Assembly (NCBI GenBank): GCA_963820545.1
Contig: CAWGAJ010000001.1
Location: 2,480,001 to 2,544,000, forward strand
Reading direction: 5' to 3'
DNA length: 64,000 nt
Source of the DNA: CAWGAJ01 sp963820545
GTDB taxonomy: Bacteria > Planctomycetota > Planctomycetia > Pirellulales > Thermoguttaceae
The translations under genes were made by a program, and so were the position numbers. Below the pieces are notes generated by a model. That model had not been told where the DNA came from. It did no database searches and worked only from the letters and a program-made list of their open reading frames with translations. Of this stretch, positions 8,118 to 18,270 are shown piece after piece (the stretch's first letter is position 1; the number at the start of each line of letters is the position of its first letter).

Positions 8118-10175
8118 ATGCGACGCGCACTGTTGATGTTTGGGTTTATTTGGATTCTATGTTTATCGGTTTCTCTGGCGCAGAGTGCGCCTGACGAACC
8201 CAAGCCTCAGACGGCCCGGTCAAAGACGGAACGAGTAAAGAAAAACAAAGCCAAGGTGAAAAAGAATGCCGACAAATCTTCAGCGGAAAAGGAAGCTGAA
8301 AAAGAGGCGGCCGAAAAGGAGGTAACCGACGAGGAAAAGGATGCTTCCGCCGCCGAAACCGCGGAAGCCAAATCGACCGAGGAAGTCGCGGAAGAAAAGA
8401 CCGAGTCGGCGGAAGATCAGCAAGCGTCAGAGGAAGAGGAAAAAACTCCCCCCAAAAAAGAGCAGAAACCATCCAAAAAACGCGAGGCTGCTTAAAAAGC
8501 CCAAAGTGGTTTGTATTACGTTGCGCGGCGAATATCCCGAAGGACCCACGACCGTTGATCTGTTCAGCGAAATGCGGCTCTCCTTGGCCGAAGTAATCGA
8601 ACGCCTGGATGCCGCCGCCAAAGACAAAGACGTGGCCGCCGTATGGCTGAAAATGGAAGATCCGGTCTTGGGCCGGGGAAAAATCAACGAAATCCGCGCA
8701 TGCGATTGCCCGGCTACGCAAGGCGAAAAAACCGGTCTATGCGGAATTGACCACCGCCGACGCCGGCCACTATCTGGTGGCCTCCGCGTGCGATGAGATC
8801 ATGATGCCGGAATCGGGCATGTTGATCATTCCCGGCGTGCGCGCGGAAATCATGTTTTTCAAGGGATTATTGGACAAGATCGGGGTGGAATTCGAAGATC
8901 TGAAGATGGGCAAGTATAAAGGCGCCCTGGAGCCGCTGACCCGCCGCGAGATGAGCCCGCCCCTGCGGGAAAGTCTCGAAGCCCTGATCGATGACACTTA
9001 CAACGATCTGTCCGAGACCATTGCCGCCGATCGCGGGATGAACGATTTAGTGATGAAATCGCTGATGGATCACGGCCTGTTCAAGGCCGAGGCGGCCAAA
9101 AAGGCGGGTTTGATCGATCAGGTTACTTACGCCGACCAGTTCGAGGACTCGCTGCGAAAAAAACTCAAAGCCAAGGACTTGGATATCGTCACTAATTACA
9201 AATCAAAAGGCCTTAAGCCCGATTTTTCCGGTATTAGCGGCTTGATGAAGTTCGTGGAAATTATTACCGGCGGCGGTGTAAAGGTAGAGATATCCAGCCA
9301 GAAGCAAAAGATCGCCGTGGTCTATGCCGTGGGCCCGATCATGGAAGGGAAAAGTTCCTCGGAACTGTTCGGCGAAAGGACATTGGGATCAACATCACTC
9401 ATTGCCGCCTTGCGCAAAGCGGCCGACGATCCCAAAGTGCTGGCAATTGTGCTGCGCATTGACAGCCCCGGCGGATCGGCCACGGCCAGCGATCTAATTT
9501 GGCGGGAAACCGTGCGCATGGAAAAACCCCTTATCGCCAGCATGGGCAACGTGGCCGGCAGCGGCGGTTATTACATTGCCATGGGCGCTAAAAAAATCTA
9601 CGCCGAGCCGTGCACGTTGACCGGATCGATTGGCGTGTTGGGCGGCAAGGTAGTGCTCAAGGGATTGTATGACAAACTGGGGCTGAATACCGAAGTCATC
9701 AGCCGCGGGGCCAATAGCGGTTCGTTTTCGACTATCCAGCACTTCACGCCCGAGGAGCGCAGGGCTTGGATGGAAATGCTCGGCGAACGTCTATCATCAA
9801 TTTGTCAGCAAGGCCGCCAAGGGGCGGAACATGTCTTATGAAAAGCTCGACGAACTCGCCCAGGGGCGCGTGTATACCGGCCGGATGGCAAAAAAGATCG
9901 GTCTGGTCGATGAAATAGGCACCTTGGACGACGCCATTACCGCGGCAAAAGTGGCCGCCGGTTTGAAGCCCGATGCCGACGTCGACTTACTCATTCTCCC
10001 GCGACCGAAATCGATCTTTGAGCAGCTTTTCAGCGATCCGGCGTCCGACGTGGAAACCGACGCCAAAATCGCCCTGCCCATGGGGATCGACATCCCAGGA
10101 CAGATAAAAACCATACGCCAGTTCTTCTCTGAACCAGTTATGATGTGGATGCCATTCAAAGTAGAAATCAAATAG
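8118..10175 (+). CDS. Signal peptide peptidase A-type serine protease (S49), three frameshifts
   Basis: Long-form S49 protease of about 685 residues after repair, with two S49 domains as in 67K SppA. ATG 8118 follows AAAGGAT. A signal peptide (MRRALLMFGFIWILCLSVSL) leads into about 100 residues rich in Lys, Glu and Ala, an unusual linker. Domain one carries the general-base Lys in MGKYKGALEP. Domain two has IDSPGGSATASD and the nucleophile Ser in NVAGSGGYYIAMG, followed by CTLTGSIGVLGG. Frames change near 8492 (one T too many), 8701 (an extra base in gcatgcg) and 9795; conserved sequence continues across each break, ending in GRVYTGRMAKKIGLVDEIG. These are likely sequence errors. Known SppA enzymes degrade cleaved signal peptides in the membrane; here the signal peptide implies a periplasmic active site. 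A strong terminator follows at 10252. Confidence 0.88.
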
Positions 10176-10251
10176 ATTTAAGATTGATCGATCAGCAATA
10201 CTGACGAATTTTCACAACTACTGCTTAAATAAAGCCGCTTTTAATAATACC

Positions 10252-10288
10252 GTTGGGGTGGCAGTTCAACTGCCACTCCAACTTTTTT
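10252..10288 (+). terminator. Rho-independent terminator after the S49 peptidase gene
   Basis: Stem gttggggtggcag / ctgccactccaac (13 pairs including one G-T) with loop ttcaa, followed by six T. It ends about 75 bases after the peptidase stop codon. The rest of the 380-base gap up to the BBP7-like gene (10289-10553) shows no gene. It holds a plain A/T-rich leader and AGAGGA at 10544-10549, just before the next ATG. Confidence 0.75.
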
Positions 10289-10553
10289 ATTTGTATGCCC
10301 CAACTTTTCATTTGGTATGCCACTGGGGGCCATTTCGATATGAAACTGATATTAAAGTCTGATTACGACCTGTTAAGCTAGGCAGCATAAGTAAACATTT
10401 ACAACCTTTCTGAATATATTAGTTGTAACGAAACTAACGAGCCGAAAAGCGATAAGGACACCTCGGGGATCACATTTTTTCGCAAACATTTCCCCCCTTA
10501 ATCCTCTTACAGAAGCCTGAGTAGGAAAAAGTCATCTAAGTGCAGAGGAAATT

Positions 10554-11657
10554 ATGCGTCGTTGTTTGGATAAGCAGATATTTAACATCCCGGCAGGCGT
10601 TTTTTCGCTCATTATCTGGAGTTCCCTGGGCACATTGCTCTGGGCCGGGGATTTGCCGTCGGGATTGCCCGACGACATGTCAGATATGTCAGCTTTCAAT
10701 CCCTGTCTGGGCACACTCTGGGGCGCCTCACCGCCGCGTTGCCCCTGGTACGTCCAGGCAGATGGCCTGTTTATCAAGCGCGATAGAATCGATAGCGTGA
10801 ATGTGGCAACGCTAGCGAATCCAAACAACAGTGTTTTTTCGACGGATAATATAAACTCTCCATTTCGCGGCGGACCGCGACTGTTGGTTGGTCATACGCT
10901 CGGTGATTCGCGCTGGCAGATTGACGGCACATATTTCCTGCTCGATAGTTGGAATGACTCGGCCGCGATCTACAATTTCACATCCAATCCGATTCCGCCG
11001 GGCGGACAAGGGAATTTGTTCTCGCCCTTTACGAACTTCGGGCAACCGGCCAGTACCGCTTACGATTACAATTATTTTGTGTCTATCCGGGAATTATCGC
11101 AGTTGCAAAACGGGGAATTGAATTTGCGATACCTAGTGCCCATGCCGCACGAATGTCTGACCGTGAAATTCCTCCTCGGTTTGCGTTATATGAGTATCAA
11201 TGAGCAGTTCGATTACTATGCTGCATCAATGGTGCATACGCCGTTGTCGATCTCCACGCGGACCACGAACGACCTGGTCGGGCCGCAGATCGGCGGGGAG
11301 TTCTACTTCTTCGCCACTCCGCAGTGCTGGATCGACCTGGGTATCAAAGGGGCCCTTTGCAATGATCGCGCATTGCAGGATACAAACGGAACTCTATCAG
11401 GCCCAGTTGTCGCTAGCCGCAAAGCGTGCGACGCCACCGCCTATGTGGGCGACTTGGACCTGTCGCTGGTCTGGCAGATCACGCCGCATTGGCTAACCCG
11501 CATCGGCTATCAGGCGATTTGGGTGAATAATATAGCAATGGCTGCCCGCAATTTCGGTCAGCCGGCGAGCATCCTCGTGAATGGGCCCCCGCAAATCGAC
11601 ACCATCGGTCGCGCGGTTTATCACGGCCCGCATGTCGGGCTGGAAGTGTCCTGGTAA
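10554..11657 (+). CDS. BBP7-like outer-membrane beta-barrel protein
   Basis: Protein of 367 residues preceded by AGAGGA, with a hydrophobic export segment near the N-terminus (GVFSLIIWSSLGTLLWAGDL). It then has the pattern PWYVQADGLFIKRDR, typical of planctomycete BBP7-type barrels. Aromatic/hydrophobic strands alternate (PRLLVGHTLGDSRWQIDGTY, LNLRYLVPM, FLLGLRYMSINEQFDYY, WIDLGIKGALCNDRA, LDLSLVWQITPHWLTRIGYQ) and the chain ends VGLEVSW, an aromatic terminal residue as expected for outer-membrane barrels. The role of the family is unknown. Assignment is by overall resemblance. It is a single-gene unit, followed by a REP-like pair. Confidence 0.75.
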   Translation: MRRCLDKQIFNIPAGVFSLIIWSSLGTLLWAGDLPSGLPDDMSDMSAFNPCLGTLWGASPPRCPWYVQADGLFIKRDRIDSVNVATLANPNNSVFSTDNINSPFRGGPRLLVGHTLGDSRWQIDGTYFLLDSWNDSAAIYNFTSNPIPPGGQGNLFSPFTNFGQPASTAYDYNYFVSIRELSQLQNGELNLRYLVPMPHECLTVKFLLGLRYMSINEQFDYYAASMVHTPLSISTRTTNDLVGPQIGGEFYFFATPQCWIDLGIKGALCNDRALQDTNGTLSGPVVASRKACDATAYVGDLDLSLVWQITPHWLTRIGYQAIWVNNIAMAARNFGQPASILVNGPPQIDTIGRAVYHGPHVGLEVSW

Positions 11658-11666
11658 CGGCGATTC

Positions 11667-11792
11667 GTCATTCTGAGCGCAGCGAAGAATCTAATAAGGG
11701 ATTGGAGATTAGTAGCACGGATTTTAAATCCGTCCTATATTTTACAGCCTACAGCCTTTACTGATGAGATCCTTCGCTGCGCTCAGGATGAC
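11667..11792. repeat. Inverted pair of REP-like elements overlapping the end of rmuC
   Basis: Left arm 11667-11692 (gtcattctgagcgcagcgaa plus gaatct) and right arm 11766-11792 (gagatccttcgctgcgctca plus ggatgac) are near-perfect reverse complements, spaced by about 70 bases that include tacagcctacagcc. This is the clearest copy of the family also seen at 3755-3865. The right arm runs into rmuC: the rmuC stop codon (complement of tca 11783-11785) and its last Ser codons lie inside the repeat. Confidence 0.85.
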
Positions 11793-13119
11793 TCGTCGGG
11801 ACGGTCGTTTTTCAGCAGAAATTCCGGCGCTTGCAACTGTCGGGAATCGGTTTCCACGGGAGCAAGTTCTTTGATCTCATTTGATGTGCCGGTTGCTCCT
11901 AGTTCCTTGAAACGTCGCGCGCTGACCAGCACGCGCGATTCCAGCGAGCCGACGGCTCTATTATATGCTTTCACCGCACTATCAAGCCCATTGCCGAGAT
12001 CCGCGAAGTATTCCGCGAGCTTGGCAATCCGCTCGAATAATTCGCGGCCGAGATTGCTGATTTGTTGGGCATTTTCGGCCAAAAGTTCCTGTCGCCAGCC
12101 GTAGGCGACGGCTTTTAAAAGGGCAATCAACGTCGTCGGCGTGGCGATAATCACGTTTTGTTCCACGCCAAGTTCGATCAATCTTGGTTCATGCTCAAAA
12201 GCCGCGTTGAGAAACACTTCGCCCGGCAAAAACATGACGACGAATTCCGGCGTGGGATCGAACTGTTGGAAATACGATTTTTTGCCCAAGGCGGCGATGT
12301 GGTCGCGGACCTGGCGGGCATGGTCTTTTAAGTTGACGACGCGGGTTTCCTCATCCGGCGCTTCGATGGCGTTAAGATAAGCGTTCAAGGGCGTTTTGGA
12401 ATCGACCACAATTTTCTTGTTTCCCGGCAGGTGTACGGTCAAATCGGGCCGCAGGCGTCCTTCCTCGGTATTGACGCTCTGCTGCTCGTCGAAGTCGCAA
12501 TGTTCCAGCATTCCGGCCATTTCGACCACGCGGCGCAATTGGATTTCGCCCCAGCGCCCGCGGGCCTGCGGAGTGCGCAACGCCTTAACCAGGTTCGAGG
12601 TTTCGCTGCGCAGCACGTCTTGCGTTTCGCGCATCGACTTGACCTGCTCGGTCAACCCAGTGTAGGCTTCGAGCCGGGCTTTTTCGATATCCAGTAATTT
12701 GGCGTCAACTTTGCCCAGCGATTCTTTTACCGGTTTGACCAGTTCGTCGATGGCCATTTGCCGTTTTTCCAGATCGCCCTTGGCCGCTTCGTGGAATTGT
12801 TCCAGTTGCGTTTTGGCCAGTTCGAGGAACGAGGTGTTGCTGCTTTTTAGAGCGTCGGATGCCAGGGCCTTGAAGGCATCGGAAAGTTTCTGCCTGGCCT
12901 CGTCCAGAAGGGCCAGCTTTTCTTGGGTTTGCCGGCGTTCCTCGTCCAGGGCCGTTTCCCGAGCGCTGAGGCGTTCGCTTAAGATCGCTATTTCCACCTG
13001 GCTTTCGTTGCGCCCTGTTCCAAGACCTGCTGTATTCTGCCCCGGAAAATCAGCAAGACGCCAATTGCCCCCAAGCCGATGCCGATCAGCAACATGATAA
13101 TGTATTGGACGATTTCCAT
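11783..13119 (-). CDS. rmuC: DNA recombination protein RmuC, one frameshift near the N-terminus
   Basis: RmuC proteins combine an N-terminal membrane anchor, a long coiled coil and a nuclease-like domain; their loss affects inversion at short repeats. Here MEIVQYIIMLLIGIGLGAIG, starting at ATG 13119, is the anchor. The frame changes near 13010, and the coiled coil (ESQVEIAILSERLSARETAL onward) continues. The conserved core is clear: RTPQARGRWGEIQLRRVVE, GRLRPDLTVHLPG, KKIVVDSKTPLNAY, EFVVMFLPGE, IIATPTTLIALLKAVAYGW. Repaired length is about 445 residues, normal for the family. The last residues (PDESS) and the stop are made by a dispersed repeat, so the original C-terminus may have been slightly different. 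Confidence 0.9.
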
Positions 13120-13222
13120 GACGGTTATTCCGAACATTTCTCGGATAAATGTCATGCACGGTGTGCATGACTTACTTAAGTGCAACATCGGGGCTTTTAA
13201 TCTTTAAGTAATTAATATCGAA

Positions 13223-13250
13223 AAGCCCATGGGTTGCAACCCATGGGCTT
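13223..13250. repeat. Perfect 28-base palindrome, agcccatgggttgc family
   Basis: aagcccatgggttg / caacccatgggctt, perfect over 14 bases each side, in the gap between rmuC (start) and an M16 peptidase gene (end). A second, slightly diverged copy is at 51141-51168. It could act as a terminator for the leftward-reading rmuC-side transcription arriving from the M16 operon, but no T run is present on either side. Confidence 0.7.
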
Positions 13251-13278
13251 GGAATTATTTATGACCGGGACTATCAAT

Positions 13279-14517
13279 TCAAGCCGGCGGGGGCACTTTG
13301 TCCAGCGGGCCGATGGTCAGCGTGGTGCATTGGGTGAGGGGATATTTTTCTAGAACGGCCTGGACTTCGTCGAACTTTATAGAGGCGACGATATCCAACT
13401 CCTGGTCCACGGTAAGATACTCTTTGCGATAGACCCACTGGCTGCCCACTGCAAAGAGCCGCCCCCGGGGGCGTTCGCTGGAAAGCACCATGCGCGAACG
13501 GATTTTACTCTTGGCCTGCTCCAATTCACTTAGGGTGAGGCCCGCCGTTTGGGCCTGGCGATAGATCTTTGAAATGCGCTGCAAGTTATCGGCGGCAAGT
13601 TCGGGATGGCAACTCATGTAGGTTATCATCAAGCCCGAGTCTTGATATTCGCAGTGGTTTAAGGCGATTTGTTCGACCAGGCCGGGATCGACCAATTCCC
13701 AATACAACCGGCTCCCGGTGTCATCGCCCAGGATGACGGCGAGTAGTTTTGCCGCATAGCGATCAGCGTCTTCGGCCGAGGGGCCGGGGGCCAATTCGAT
13801 CACGTACTGCTGGGTGGCGGTTTCCTTGCGGAGCACTGCGAATCCCGTGCGCGGGGCGGGTTTTGATATCTCTCGTCCGGCGGCAATCGGTTGCCAATGA
13901 CCGCAACATTGAGCGGCGGATGCAATAAGCGCGGAAAAATCAATGCGCCCGGCCGCGGCCAGCACGGTATTTGCCGGGCTGTAGCGGCTATCGAAATACC
14001 GGCGCATCGCCGATACCGAAAGCTTGGAAATGCTTTCGGCGGTGCCCAACACGCTGCGGCCCAGCGGGTGCGAACCGTAAAAAGCGGCCCGGCATTTTTC
14101 ATCGGCCCCAAACGGCGGCTGATCCTCGTACATCTTGATCTCTTCGAGGATCACCTGTTTTTCCCTGTCGAAATCGTCCTCGCGTAGCGAGGGGCGCAAA
14201 ATGTCGGCCAAAAGCGCGATGGTTTTGTGTTGATGCTCGGGCAGGACGGACGCGTAGTAAATCGTGTTTTCTTCGCCGGTGCAGGCGTTGTACTGGGCGC
14301 CCATTTCGTCGAACTCGCGATTCACGTCGTCGGCCGAGCGCGTGGGCGTGCCCTTGAACATCATGTGCTCGAGAAAATGGCTTACTCCCGATACGGCGTC
14401 GGTTTCATCGCGGGCGCCGGTTTGAATGAAAAATCCCATGGCCGCCGAATGGGCTTCACCGTCGCACTCGGCCACGATCTGCAGACCGTTGGGCAGCGTG
14501 TGTTTACAGAACTCCAT
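13279..14517 (-). CDS. M16 family zinc metallopeptidase, catalytic member of a pair
   Basis: Protein of 412 residues with the inverted zinc motif HFLEH (HxxEH) at about residues 47-51, in GVSHFLEHMMFKGT. A downstream Glu comes from EENTIYYASVL/EKQVILEEIKMYED, the third zinc ligand being the Glu of VILEEI. PANTVLAAAG and GSRLYWELVDPGLVEQIA are typical of the second M16 half. Size fits bacterial M16B, which work as pairs with a non-catalytic partner; the preceding gene on the same strand is that partner and overlaps this start by 14 bases. Processing-peptidase-like proteases of this type degrade or trim unfolded peptides; there is no signal peptide, so a cytoplasmic site is likely. Confidence 0.9.
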   Translation of the reverse strand: MEFCKHTLPNGLQIVAECDGEAHSAAMGFFIQTGARDETDAVSGVSHFLEHMMFKGTPTRSADDVNREFDEMGAQYNACTGEENTIYYASVLPEHQHKTIALLADILRPSLREDDFDREKQVILEEIKMYEDQPPFGADEKCRAAFYGSHPLGRSVLGTAESISKLSVSAMRRYFDSRYSPANTVLAAAGRIDFSALIASAAQCCGHWQPIAAGREISKPAPRTGFAVLRKETATQQYVIELAPGPSAEDADRYAAKLLAVILGDDTGSRLYWELVDPGLVEQIALNHCEYQDSGLMITYMSCHPELAADNLQRISKIYRQAQTAGLTLSELEQAKSKIRSRMVLSSERPRGRLFAVGSQWVYRKEYLTVDQELDIVASIKFDEVQAVLEKYPLTQCTTLTIGPLDKVPPPA

Positions 14518-15747
14518 CGGGCGCCTCCAGCTCGCGCGGTCCCAGGGTCACCACGGTAAAATCCCGGGGCGGATGCTTTGCCAGATAATCGTTGATGCCG
14601 CGGCGCGTCAAGGCGTCGATCAGCCGTTCCACTTCGTCCAGCGTGCGGGCCCGCCCCAGATGATACCAATCGAACGCTATCGCGCAACTCCTGGCCGAAG
14701 ACGATTCCTGCTGCATGACCAGCGCGCTTTTGCTTTTGGCCTTCAGCCGGTCGAGTTCGTTCTCTTCGATGCCTTTGGCCAGGCGCACCAGTTCGCCCAG
14801 CGTCACGTTCAGGGTTTCTTGCGCCGGTCGGCGCCGGTTCCGGCATAGCAAAAAACGCCGCCGCGATGGCGCAGCGTGTCGTATGCGGCAAAAACGCTAT
14901 AGCATAGTCCGCGGCGCTCGCGGACTTCGGTAAACAACCGGGAACTCATGCCGCCGCTTAAGACGCGGACCGCGCCCCAGGCTTGAAAATAATCGGGATG
15001 GCAATAAGGCACACTGGGATAGGCAATCCCGATTTGCGTCTGGTTCGACTCGTATGGCAGATGTTCATAACGGCAGGCGGCGGGCTGTTCTTCGATGGCT
15101 TTTATCACCCCGGGCGGCCAATCGCCGAACAAGCGGCCGACAAGATCCTTCACAGCCTCCCAATCCACCCGGCCGGCTACTCCCAGAATTGCCCCCGCGG
15201 GCTGATAATGCCGGCGATAATGATAGCGGATTTCCTCCAAGGTGATGCTTTCCAGGGCCTTTTGCTCGCCTTGCGCGGGCCTGCCCCAAGGCAGCGGATA
15301 ATGGCGGCGGCGCAACTCGATCATTACCTTTTGCGCCGGCTCGTCCTCCACGGCATGAAGCTCTTGTAACACACCCAGGCGTCCGGCTTCCAACTGCTCG
15401 TCCGGCAGGTGGGCGCTGCGGAGCATGTCGGCAAAGATCGACAAGGCGGCCGGCAGGTTTTCGGCCAGCGTGGCCCCGCTGTAACTGGTATGGGCAGTGG
15501 CAACCGACTCGCTGCGTTCCACGCCCAGGTTGTCCAAGTCGAGAATGAACTGCCTGCTGTCGCGTGGGCCCGCTCCGCGCAGGGCCATTTCGCAGGTGAA
15601 ACTGCCCAGTCCGCCGCGGTCCGGGGGATCCTGCGCCGAGCCGGCCGGCACCAGAAACGTAAAAGCCGCCGAGCGCAGCGACATACTCGGTTCGGCAACC
15701 AGTGTCAGCCCGTTGGAAAATACATGAGAAAAAATAGTTGCGGACAC
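14504..15747 (-). CDS. M16 family protein lacking the zinc motif (partner subunit), one frameshift
   Basis: M16-fold protein of about 414 residues. The position of HxxEH is replaced by GGLGSFTCEMALRG, so it cannot bind zinc there. HYRRHYQPAGAILGVAGRVD and GGMSSRLFTEVRERRGLCYS are the other M16 landmarks, the latter being the R/Y pair that binds substrate and is retained in non-catalytic partners. This fits an inactive subunit that pairs with the next gene product. The start is GTG 15747. The frame changes near 14825, after AGTGAD, resuming at ETLNVTLGELVRLAKGIEEN. Its end overlaps the start of the catalytic gene by 14 bases, so the two are probably co-translated. Confidence 0.87.
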
Positions 15748-15763
15748 TTTTCACCATGCCGAA

Positions 15764-16327
15764 TCAGGCGGAATAAACCGGCTCCGCGGCTTTGTATACC
15801 GTTTTCACCGTCACAAAGCCCAAGCGGCGGTACAGGCGAATGGCGCCAGAGTTTTGGGCAGTCACCTCGAGAAATACCCGACGAATCCCCGCGCGGCGAA
15901 ATCCTTGCAGACTGCAACACAAAAGCGACGCGCCTAAACCCAGATCGCGATGTTCCGGCGTGATGCCCAGATTCTGAATGGCGCCTATCCCGGATTGATC
16001 GCGAATCCCTTGGATCGTACCGCAATATTCCGGCTGCTCTTGTCCCTCGGGCAAATAAACCGCCAACCAGGTGGCCTCGGGCAAGAAACCCGGCTTACGG
16101 ACAATGTCGCTCATTAACCGGCGACAACCCTCCAAATCGCCTAAACAAGGAAAGACTTGGGAGTCTAATTCATTCCGAAAGCTGTGATACTTTGCCAAAG
16201 CAAACGCTTCCATGAGCGATTTGTTCCAGGCCATAAAACGATATTCCTGCGGCGCCGGTAGGCAGCTTAGATCCCTGCCGAGCAAGTCGATTTCCATCCG
16301 GTAACGCTTGAAATAGTTCACATCCAT
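15764..16327 (-). CDS. GNAT family N-acetyltransferase
   Basis: C-terminal acetyl-CoA binding fold is recognisable: IQNLGITPEHRDLGLGASLL (motif A, with R/Q-x-x-G-x-G/A changed to RDLGLGA), then FLEVTAQNSGAIRLYRRLGF (motif B). The N-terminus MDVNYFKRYRMEIDL followed by VFPCLGDLEGCRRLM resembles a planctomycete GNAT type. I therefore place the start at ATG 16327 (187 residues); the frame is open to ATG 16447, which would add 40 poorly conserved residues. No good ribosome binding site helps either choice. Substrate unknown. It reads leftward towards the M16 pair, 17 bases before its GTG, and could share its transcript. Confidence 0.78.
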   Translation of the reverse strand: MDVNYFKRYRMEIDLLGRDLSCLPAPQEYRFMAWNKSLMEAFALAKYHSFRNELDSQVFPCLGDLEGCRRLMSDIVRKPGFLPEATWLAVYLPEGQEQPEYCGTIQGIRDQSGIGAIQNLGITPEHRDLGLGASLLCCSLQGFRRAGIRRVFLEVTAQNSGAIRLYRRLGFVTVKTVYKAAEPVYSA

Positions 16328-16561
16328 GGTCTTGGCCGTGGCACACCTGAATGTAACAGACCGCTTGGTTTCGTCGAATTGATCCTGCTTCACCGTCAAT
16401 TGTAATTTAACTGCAATTTGCAAGGCGGTCAATTCACCAAATTCCATCGGCTACCGGACTATGCAAAGACCCCAATTTCCCGGGTGTTTAGAATCATCGA
16501 TAAATCGTGCATGATGCGAACAAAAAGGAGCGAAGGACAGGACGCAAACACCCCTCGATAA

Positions 16562-16732
16562 TGGGGAGAAACAGGGGTTCCGCAAGAAAGCGGTGCATTT
16601 TCCGGTGCAGTTGGCGGCGATTCTGGCAATTGTGACCACGATCTGGCGGCTGTGATCTCAGCATGGCCGAATCTGCCCGAAACGGTGCGGGAAAAGATCG
16701 TGACGATGGTCAGGACGATGACGGGTGTCTGA
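16562..16732 (+). pseudogene. Remnant of an integrase C-terminal tail (left end of decayed island)
   Basis: An open stretch without a start codon, ending TGA 16730-16732. It reads SGAFSGAVGGDSGNCDHDLA then AVISAWPNLPETVREKIVTM. The second part matches the short helical tail often found after planctomycete tyrosine recombinases. The DNA at 16590-16625 (cggtgcattttccggtgcag) is repeated in altered form inside the integrase remnant at 19700-19770. I take it as debris from the same or a related integrase. Confidence 0.5.
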
Positions 16733-17019
16733 GCGATATTAGATAAGCTTTGATTAAGGCTTGGGGGCGCATGGCTTAATTATTGTGCCATTCTAATGGC
16801 GTAAGTTGTTGCCACACAATGTATTGTGCCGATGACATTCTGCACAGGGGCAGCAGGCCCCCCAGCGGAAGGTTGCCAATACTCTACTAGCGTCCCTCCC
16901 AGTTTTATTGGATTTCAGGAAGTCTGCCCGACAAGATGAGTAAACTGTGTGTGATGTGCTAACTGGTGATTGATTGTGCTTTTCGGGAAGTTATATTGGA
17001 CGGTGATAGGAGGTGAACA

Positions 17020-17244
17020 ATGGCCTGGGACGGAGAACAAGCGGGATGTGGATTTTGGACGGGGATTGTAATTGTACTTTTCCTTCTTTTCGGTGTGCGC
17101 ACGACATGGGATGTCCCCAACATTATTGCTAATATAGTCCTCACGGTTGTAATCATAGGAGGATTGACTTTGTGGATGGGACGGGGCAAGAATGTGGACC
17201 CTGACGATCCCCGAGACGATAACTATTCGGATATAAACTGGTGA
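17020..17244 (+). CDS. Small membrane protein of unknown function
   Basis: A 74-residue protein with a very good ribosome binding site, ggaggtga at 17008-17015. It has two hydrophobic stretches, about residues 11-27 (FWTGIVIVLFLLFGV) and 34-53 (NIIANIVLTVVIIGGLTLWM), and an acidic tail (VDPDDPRDDNYSDINW). It looks like a two-helix inner-membrane protein. I do not recognise the family. It is the first gene of the cargo between the two integrase remnants. Confidence 0.6.
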   Translation: MAWDGEQAGCGFWTGIVIVLFLLFGVRTTWDVPNIIANIVLTVVIIGGLTLWMGRGKNVDPDDPRDDNYSDINW

Positions 17245-17406
17245 ACGAGCCGCATTCATCAGTTGATCCATCGGGTTGGGATAAGTACGACGGGGGAGAG
17301 TGACAAAACAATGGCCGACAGCCGATAGCAAGTGATCCGGCCACACAACTCCCGAGCGCTGGTACTTGGGAAACAATTTATAAGCAAAAGTGACATTAGA
17401 TGTAAA

Positions 17407-18270
17407 ATGCGGCGCCGCAAACGATCAAGACGCAGTTCGGGGAAGACTGAAGAAGACTTGTCTCTTGGGGAACTCCATGATCGTCTTACCTGGGTTCACA
17501 GTCGTATTGCTGAGTTGTCGGCCGCACTTGAGGAGTTCAAGGAACGTGAACAAGAGTGGCTCACGCGAACAGATGAACAAAACGCTAAACTGGAAAGGGA
17601 GATTAATAAAATCAAAGATCGAGAAAAATCAAAAAGAGGGTATTGGACAAAATTATTTTGCGGTGATTTTTCTGATGATGCCCGGATAGAGATTCATCGA
17701 CTAGAAAGGCAAAAGATAAATACTTTTCGTTTCTACACACGTGTCGATCATATACTCGCAGATAATCCGGAGTTAAAAGATAAAATTTACAATTTGAGAG
17801 TAGGAACCCACGGGGAGAAGCTAGGAAAACAATTACAAAGTCTAGAGCGAACAGAGAAGTTATATGAATATCACATTAAGAAAAAACAACGCGAACAAAT
17901 AAAGGCAGAAAAGCAAAAACAGCGCGAACAAGCCAAAGAAGAAAAGCGCAAGTTGCTCGAAGCAGCAGCGGCAGCACATTTTGGCCGTACAAGGGAGAAA
18001 GCTGACGCTATCAAGCACAATCTTAGCGGGCAAGTAAATATATACCCGAATTGCCCTTACTGTGATGGGGTACTTGGTGAGCAACCTCATGCAGATCATA
18101 TCTTCCCTGTAAGCCGGGGAGGCTTATCTACACCGGATAACCTTGTCCTTGTGTGTGATATATGTAATAGCAAAAAGACCAATAAAACGCTCCGGGAATT
18201 TATCATATCTGAAAATCTTGATCGGACCAGAATCGAGCGCGTATTGATAATGCTAGGAAAACGATTTTGA
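17407..18270 (+). CDS. Coiled-coil protein with C-terminal HNH nuclease domain
   Basis: Protein of 287 residues from ATG 17407; the frame is open from a GTG at 17332, and neither start has a good ribosome binding site. Residues 1-200 are basic and strongly helical with long charged coiled coils (EEFKEREQEWLTRTDEQNAK; KKKQREQIKAEKQKQREQAK). The last 90 residues form an HNH domain of the McrA/5-methylcytosine type: zinc-knuckle CPYC, the catalytic core HADHIFPVSRGG, then NLVLVCDICNSKKTNKTL, in which CxxC pairs with the first and Asn follows. HNH enzymes cut DNA in phage, restriction and mobile settings. It lies inside the island between integrase remnants, AT-richer than flanking genes. Whether it is a defence nuclease or an element-encoded one is not known. 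Confidence 0.8.
   Translation: MRRRKRSRRSSGKTEEDLSLGELHDRLTWVHSRIAELSAALEEFKEREQEWLTRTDEQNAKLEREINKIKDREKSKRGYWTKLFCGDFSDDARIEIHRLERQKINTFRFYTRVDHILADNPELKDKIYNLRVGTHGEKLGKQLQSLERTEKLYEYHIKKKQREQIKAEKQKQREQAKEEKRKLLEAAAAAHFGRTREKADAIKHNLSGQVNIYPNCPYCDGVLGEQPHADHIFPVSRGGLSTPDNLVLVCDICNSKKTNKTLREFIISENLDRTRIERVLIMLGKRF

Noticed and set aside
16451..16639. Minus-strand open frame of 62 codons opposite the left integrase remnant
   Set aside because: No conserved features and no ribosome binding site; shadow of the remnant.
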